Part shown: positions 53,300 through 56,525 of the stretch, piece by piece
Position numbering within the stretch: the first letter of the stretch is position 1
How the letters are laid out: each line of letters opens with the position of its first letter
From: Bacteroidales bacterium
Lineage (GTDB): Bacteria > Bacteroidota > Bacteroidia > Bacteroidales > Tenuifilaceae
DNA: 56,525 bases
Assembly (NCBI GenBank): GCA_025361485.1
Contig: JANYLA010000078.1
Location: 1 to 56,525, forward strand
Direction: 5' to 3'
Made by a program: the position numbers and the translations under genes
Notes under the pieces: model-generated
The model's input: only the letters and a program-made list of their open reading frames with translations
Databases searched by the model: none
Told to the model about the DNA's origin: nothing

Positions 53300-54737
53300 T
53301 TCTCATTCGTAACAACCAAAGTCCAATAAATGTAAGTGCTCCATTTAGAATTAATAGCTCAAACCCAAATTTATAACCCCAAAGCAGCTGAACTGAATAT
53401 CGGCTTAGGAAAAAGCAAATAATAGGCGAAACAATTGCCACCAAAGGAATCCATCTATCCTTAACTTGCCACTTGGTAAACATCCCAAAGGAATATAGTC
53501 CAAGCAAAGGGCCATAGGTATAACCAGCTATGGTAAAAAGATTATCGATAATGGCCTTATCGTTTAAACTCCTAAAAATAAGTATACAAAACAGCAATAA
53601 TAGGGCAAACGAGAAGTGAACTAAGTATCTTACTTTGATCTTTTTATCCTCGGGAAACGAGAATTTATTTATCCCAAGTATGTCGATACAAAACGAGGTG
53701 GTTAATGATGTTAGCGCACCATCTGCGCTTGGATATGCAGCAGAAATCAACCCAATAATAAAAATTATTCCTGCAATAGGCATTAAATGATGAATTGCAA
53801 TGGTTGGAAAAAGATCGTCCGTTTTTGCAACGTTAATTCCCTTCGAGCTGGCATAAAAAACCAGAATTGCACCAAGTACTAAGAACATCAAGTTAACGAA
53901 TACAAGTACTGAACTGAACGTGAACATATTCTTTTGAGCATCCTTGAGTGAACGGCAGCTTAAGTTCTTCTGCATCATCTCCTGATCTAAGCCCGTCATG
54001 GTGATGGCAATAAATGCCCCGCTTAAAAATTGCTTTATAAAAAATCGTTTGCTATTCCAATCGGTCTCAATAATTTTTGAGTAATCGCTTTGGAATACTT
54101 TCGATAGCAATGCGCTAAATGAAAGATTCAGCTCTTTAGAAATAAACACAATTGATAGCACAACCGCCAATAGCATAAATGTTGTTTGAAGCGTATCGGT
54201 CCATATAATCGTTTTGATTCCTCCTTTAAAAGTATAAATTAGAATTGAAACAATAAATACTATGATTGTTACAAAGAAAGGGATGTTCCACGCATCGAAA
54301 ACAAAAATTTGTAAAACATTTACAACAATAAACATCCTAAGCGAAGCGCCGATTATCCTTGATAGAAGAAAAAATGATGCTCCAGTTTTATAGGTTGAGT
54401 TGCCAAATCGTCCCTCAAGGTAACTATAAATAGAAGTCAGATTTAATCGATAATACAATGGCATCAGTACGGTGGCAATAACAATGTATCCTGCCAAATA
54501 TCCAAAAACAACCATCATGTAAGTAAACTGGGTATCCTTAACCCACCCTGGAACCGACATAAATGTTACACCCGAAAGCGATGCCCCAATCATTCCAAAA
54601 GCAACTACATACCAAGGTGATTTCTTATTCCCAAGAAAAAAAGTGTGATTTGTGGCATTTTTTGATGTAAAATAGGTTATTACTAGCAAAGCAAGAAAGT
54701 AGGTGCCGACAATTGAAGCAATTAGCGTGGGGGACAT
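53289..54737 (-). CDS. Sodium:solute symporter family protein
   Basis: A 482-residue SSS-family transporter with about 13 membrane helices, driving solute uptake by the sodium gradient. Visible family features are the opening TLIASIVGTYFLALLVITYFTSKN, FGMIGASLSGVTFMSVPGWV, YLEGRFGNSTYKTGASFFLLSR, and the sodium-site region AAYPSADGALTSLTTSFCIDILG. The open frame extends far upstream to 55109, but that part overlaps recR and its promoter on the other strand and has no SSS character; the ATG at 54737 is the natural start. The solute is unknown (family members carry sugars, proline, sialic acid, iodide). Confidence 0.92.
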   Translation of the reverse strand: MSPTLIASIVGTYFLALLVITYFTSKNATNHTFFLGNKKSPWYVVAFGMIGASLSGVTFMSVPGWVKDTQFTYMMVVFGYLAGYIVIATVLMPLYYRLNLTSIYSYLEGRFGNSTYKTGASFFLLSRIIGASLRMFIVVNVLQIFVFDAWNIPFFVTIIVFIVSILIYTFKGGIKTIIWTDTLQTTFMLLAVVLSIVFISKELNLSFSALLSKVFQSDYSKIIETDWNSKRFFIKQFLSGAFIAITMTGLDQEMMQKNLSCRSLKDAQKNMFTFSSVLVFVNLMFLVLGAILVFYASSKGINVAKTDDLFPTIAIHHLMPIAGIIFIIGLISAAYPSADGALTSLTTSFCIDILGINKFSFPEDKKIKVRYLVHFSFALLLLFCILIFRSLNDKAIIDNLFTIAGYTYGPLLGLYSFGMFTKWQVKDRWIPLVAIVSPIICFFLSRYSVQLLWGYKFGFELLILNGALTFIGLWLLRMRKQL

Positions 54738-54828
54738 TTTTTTTCGATTAATTTGGAGTACAATTGTAGAAAAAATAAGGTGAAAGAAAAAATAAACATC
54801 AATACAAATCCCTTTGAGCGATATTTTG

Positions 54829-54836
54829 TAGATTTG
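54829..54836 (+). promoter_or_regulatory. Possible -7 element of recR
   Basis: TAGATTTG matches TAnnTTTG, 20 bp before the recR ATG at 54857. The nearest upstream TTTG is only 12 bp away. Confidence 0.35.
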
Positions 54837-54856
54837 TGAAAAAGGATTTTGGAATA

Positions 54857-55483
54857 ATGAATAATCAAATCTACCCATCGAAGTTGCTGGAGAATGCTGT
54901 TGAGGAGTTTGCAAAACTTCCGGGTATAGGGAGGAAAACCTCGTTAAGGTTAGTGCTTCATCTATTAAGGCAAAGCGAAGTTGATGTTGACAGGTTCTCC
55001 GAAACAATGATAAAACTTCGGCACGAAGTAAAGCATTGTAAGATTTGCAACAATATATCCGATACTGATGTTTGTACAATATGTTCAAACCCTCGACGCG
55101 ACAGTTCATTGCTTTGTGTGGTTGAGAATATTAAAGATGTAATGTCCATTGAGAACACTCATCAGTATAATGGTCTATATTTTGTACTAGGTGGAGTAAT
55201 CAGCCCGATGGATGGAATTGGACCTGCTGATCTGAAAATCGATCAGCTGATAAACAAAATTGCCGAAGGCAACGTAAGAGAGGTTATTATGGCGCTTAGC
55301 GCAACCATGGAGGGCGATACAACAAACTTTTTTATCTATAAAAAGTTAAAACAACAACCTATCTCCATATCAGCCATTGCAAGAGGTGTTGCGTTTGGTG
55401 ATGAATTAGAATATACCGATGAGGTAACTTTAGGTCGAGCAATAATTAATAGAGTTAAATTTGAAGCAACGTTAGCCGATTAG
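54857..55483 (+). CDS. recR: Recombination mediator protein RecR
   Basis: Part of the RecFOR complex that loads RecA on gapped DNA. The protein is 208 residues from the ATG at 54857 (MNNQIYPSK); a GTG seven codons upstream is less likely. Domains in order: helix-hairpin-helix ([17 protein letters not shown]), four-cysteine zinc finger ([16 protein letters not shown]), Toprim domain ([35 protein letters not shown]) and the C-terminal Walker-like [19 protein letters not shown]. Complete and normal length. It lies 15 bp before the TPR protein gene. Confidence 0.97.
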   Translation: MNNQIYPSKLLENAVEEFAKLPGIGRKTSLRLVLHLLRQSEVDVDRFSETMIKLRHEVKHCKICNNISDTDVCTICSNPRRDSSLLCVVENIKDVMSIENTHQYNGLYFVLGGVISPMDGIGPADLKIDQLINKIAEGNVREVIMALSATMEGDTTNFFIYKKLKQQPISISAIARGVAFGDELEYTDEVTLGRAIINRVKFEATLAD

Positions 55484-55498
55484 ACAAAATAAGCATTA

Positions 55499-56233
55499 AT
55501 GAAGATGAAAAAGACAATCATTTACCTATTTATCACCCTGATGGTTTCTCAGGGATTATTTGCTCAAACGGGTATTCAAGGGTTTATTGATTCAGGAAAT
55601 CAGAACCTAAAGAATCGCAACTTCAAAGATGCCGTTACCAATTTTAGTAAAGCACTTCAGGAACAACCCAATGATACTGCGGCTCTTGGTGGAATGATTA
55701 AAGCTTGCCTTTTAAATGATGATCTTAAAGAAGCGCAAAAATATATCGATAATGCAATTAAGACTTACTCTGATAATGCTGAATATATCTTTCGTAGAGG
55801 AATTTTAAATAACAAAAAAGGACAATTCGATAAAGCATCAGAAGATTTTACACTAGCATTATCGATGAACTCAACGACTAGTCTTAAAATTCAGATTTAT
55901 TTGAATCTGGGCGCAACTCAGCTCAAACAAGAATCTTTTAATTTAGCCTTAGAGAACTATAAAAAGGCGCTAGAGCTTTCGCCTCGCAACCCAAATATTT
56001 ACAATTATAAAGGGTATGCAAATTACAAGTTAGGTCTTTTTGCTGATGCAATTAACGACTATAATAATGCCATTGACCTTGATCCAAATAATGCGGCAAG
56101 TTACCATAACCGTGGAATGGCATACCTGAAATCAACTGAGAAATCGAAAGCCTGTCTGGATTTTCACAAGTCATGCCAACTAGGAAATACCAACGCATGT
56201 AAAATGATTATGATGGAGTGTAAGACGAGGTAA
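55499..56233 (+). CDS. Exported tetratricopeptide-repeat protein
   Basis: A 244-residue protein with a signal peptide (about 1-22, ending LFAQ) and about six TPR helical hairpins covering the rest, for example NLKNRNFKDAVTNFSKALQ, AEYIFRRGILNNKKGQFDKA and NIYNYKGYANYKLGLFADAI. TPR proteins are scaffolds, and in Bacteroidota many are periplasmic. No partner domain is present, so the role is unknown. It ends with a Cys-containing stretch (KACLDFHKSCQLGNTNACKM). Probably co-transcribed with recR (15-bp gap); a terminator follows. Confidence 0.88.
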   Translation: MKMKKTIIYLFITLMVSQGLFAQTGIQGFIDSGNQNLKNRNFKDAVTNFSKALQEQPNDTAALGGMIKACLLNDDLKEAQKYIDNAIKTYSDNAEYIFRRGILNNKKGQFDKASEDFTLALSMNSTTSLKIQIYLNLGATQLKQESFNLALENYKKALELSPRNPNIYNYKGYANYKLGLFADAINDYNNAIDLDPNNAASYHNRGMAYLKSTEKSKACLDFHKSCQLGNTNACKMIMMECKTR

Positions 56234-56252
56234 TTGAAAATACTTTTTTTAT

Positions 56253-56286
56253 AAAAGAGGCTTGCTGATGAAGTAATCCTCTTTTT
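56253..56286 (+). terminator. Intrinsic terminator after the TPR gene
   Basis: AAAAGAGG (56253-56260) pairs with CCTCTTTT (56278-56285), with a 17-nt loop and a T run (56282-56286). It lies 20 bp after the stop codon. Confidence 0.7.
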
Positions 56287-56525
56287 ATTTTAACCTTAAT
56301 TTTAGTTTTTAATGCGAATTAACAGTTAAATAATTGTTGATAAAAAATGACACAACATGCTGTATGACAGCTAAATAGTGTCAAATATATTTTGTTATAA
56401 ACCTGAGAATCAGTATCTTAATGGATTAATCCCACTTAATCCCATAAGCATGATTCCCAGGCATAAATCAGAAGCATTAATCTTTATCTATCTGTATATC
56501 TGCAATATATACGACAGCGATCTTA
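56287..56525. other. Gene-free right edge
   Basis: AT-rich sequence with no open frame worth calling. One nested inverted repeat is visible: TGACAC (56348-56353) with GTGTCA (56378-56383), enclosing GCTGT (56359-56363) with ACAGC (56367-56371). It is operator-like or a small hairpin; its role is unknown. Confidence 0.35.

Noticed and set aside
54738-55109. Long N-terminal extension of the sodium symporter frame
   Set aside because: It overlaps recR and its promoter on the other strand and has no symporter-like sequence; the ATG at 54737 starts directly at the first membrane helix.
1-56525. CRISPR arrays, transposases, prophage genes, rRNA or tRNA genes
   Set aside because: I looked for regularly spaced long repeats, integrase/transposase motifs and tRNA-like cloverleaf features and saw none; the short-unit arrays found have no spacers.

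Overview
The window is a chromosomal segment of a Bacteroidota bacterium, most likely from Bacteroidales or a related anaerobic lineage. Supporting signs are genes for a type IX secretion system (PorU, PorV, a PorP/SprF protein and a GldJ-type lipoprotein), AT-rich DNA, an almost complete lack of Shine-Dalgarno sequences, several upstream matches to the Bacteroidota -7 promoter motif TAnnTTTG, a PIN-PhoH protein and the long form of urocanase. I found no phage, transposase, CRISPR array, rRNA or tRNA. Most of the window is housekeeping DNA.

Layout. 1-6.6 kb (minus strand): a single-domain response regulator, a histidine-kinase-like protein whose catalytic residues are replaced, a large ABC half-transporter and two unknown exported proteins. 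6.9-11.2 kb (plus): a 1412-residue hybrid sensor kinase, divergent from that operon. 11.4-20.6 kb (plus): PIN-PhoH, a SixA-like phosphatase, then ppk, ppx, mtaB, an inositol monophosphatase, an LpxL-like acyltransferase and a family 2 glycosyltransferase, largely head to tail. 20.6-25.4 kb (minus): ppa, murF, gldJ, porP/sprF. 25.5-31.6 kb (plus): porU, porV, ispF and a CoA-binding protein. 31.6-34.1 kb (minus): a small lipoprotein and hutU. 34.3-36.2 kb (plus): lemA and two TPM-domain proteins. 36.3-41.6 kb (minus): two M23 peptidases, CapA-like, MerR, Nif3-like and a CdsZ-type zinc-ribbon protein. 41.9-49.2 kb (plus): alaS, a structured leader, carA, carB. 49.3-56.2 kb: an M28 peptidase, lipocalin, acyl-CoA ligase, Na+/solute symporter, recR and a TPR protein.

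The observation I rate highest is the carA leader (44528-44808). A good promoter is followed by a 76-codon open frame that runs through two intrinsic terminators and ends 8 bp inside carA. This is the geometry expected of translation-coupled, pyrimidine-sensing attenuation like pyrL-pyrBI of enterics, but with two terminators. Second is the operon at 1.9-6.5 kb, where an intact receiver protein is paired with a protein that has lost the key residues of receiver, HisKA and ATPase domains and overlaps the gene of an ABC transporter with unusual N-terminal domains.

A third theme is intergenic DNA after genes made of short degenerate units (8, 9 or 10-11 nt). Two of these arrays are arranged as mirror-symmetric long hairpins. 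All start choices are inferences: where the longest open frame begins with TTG or GTG and an ATG lies a few codons later I used the ATG, except for ppx.
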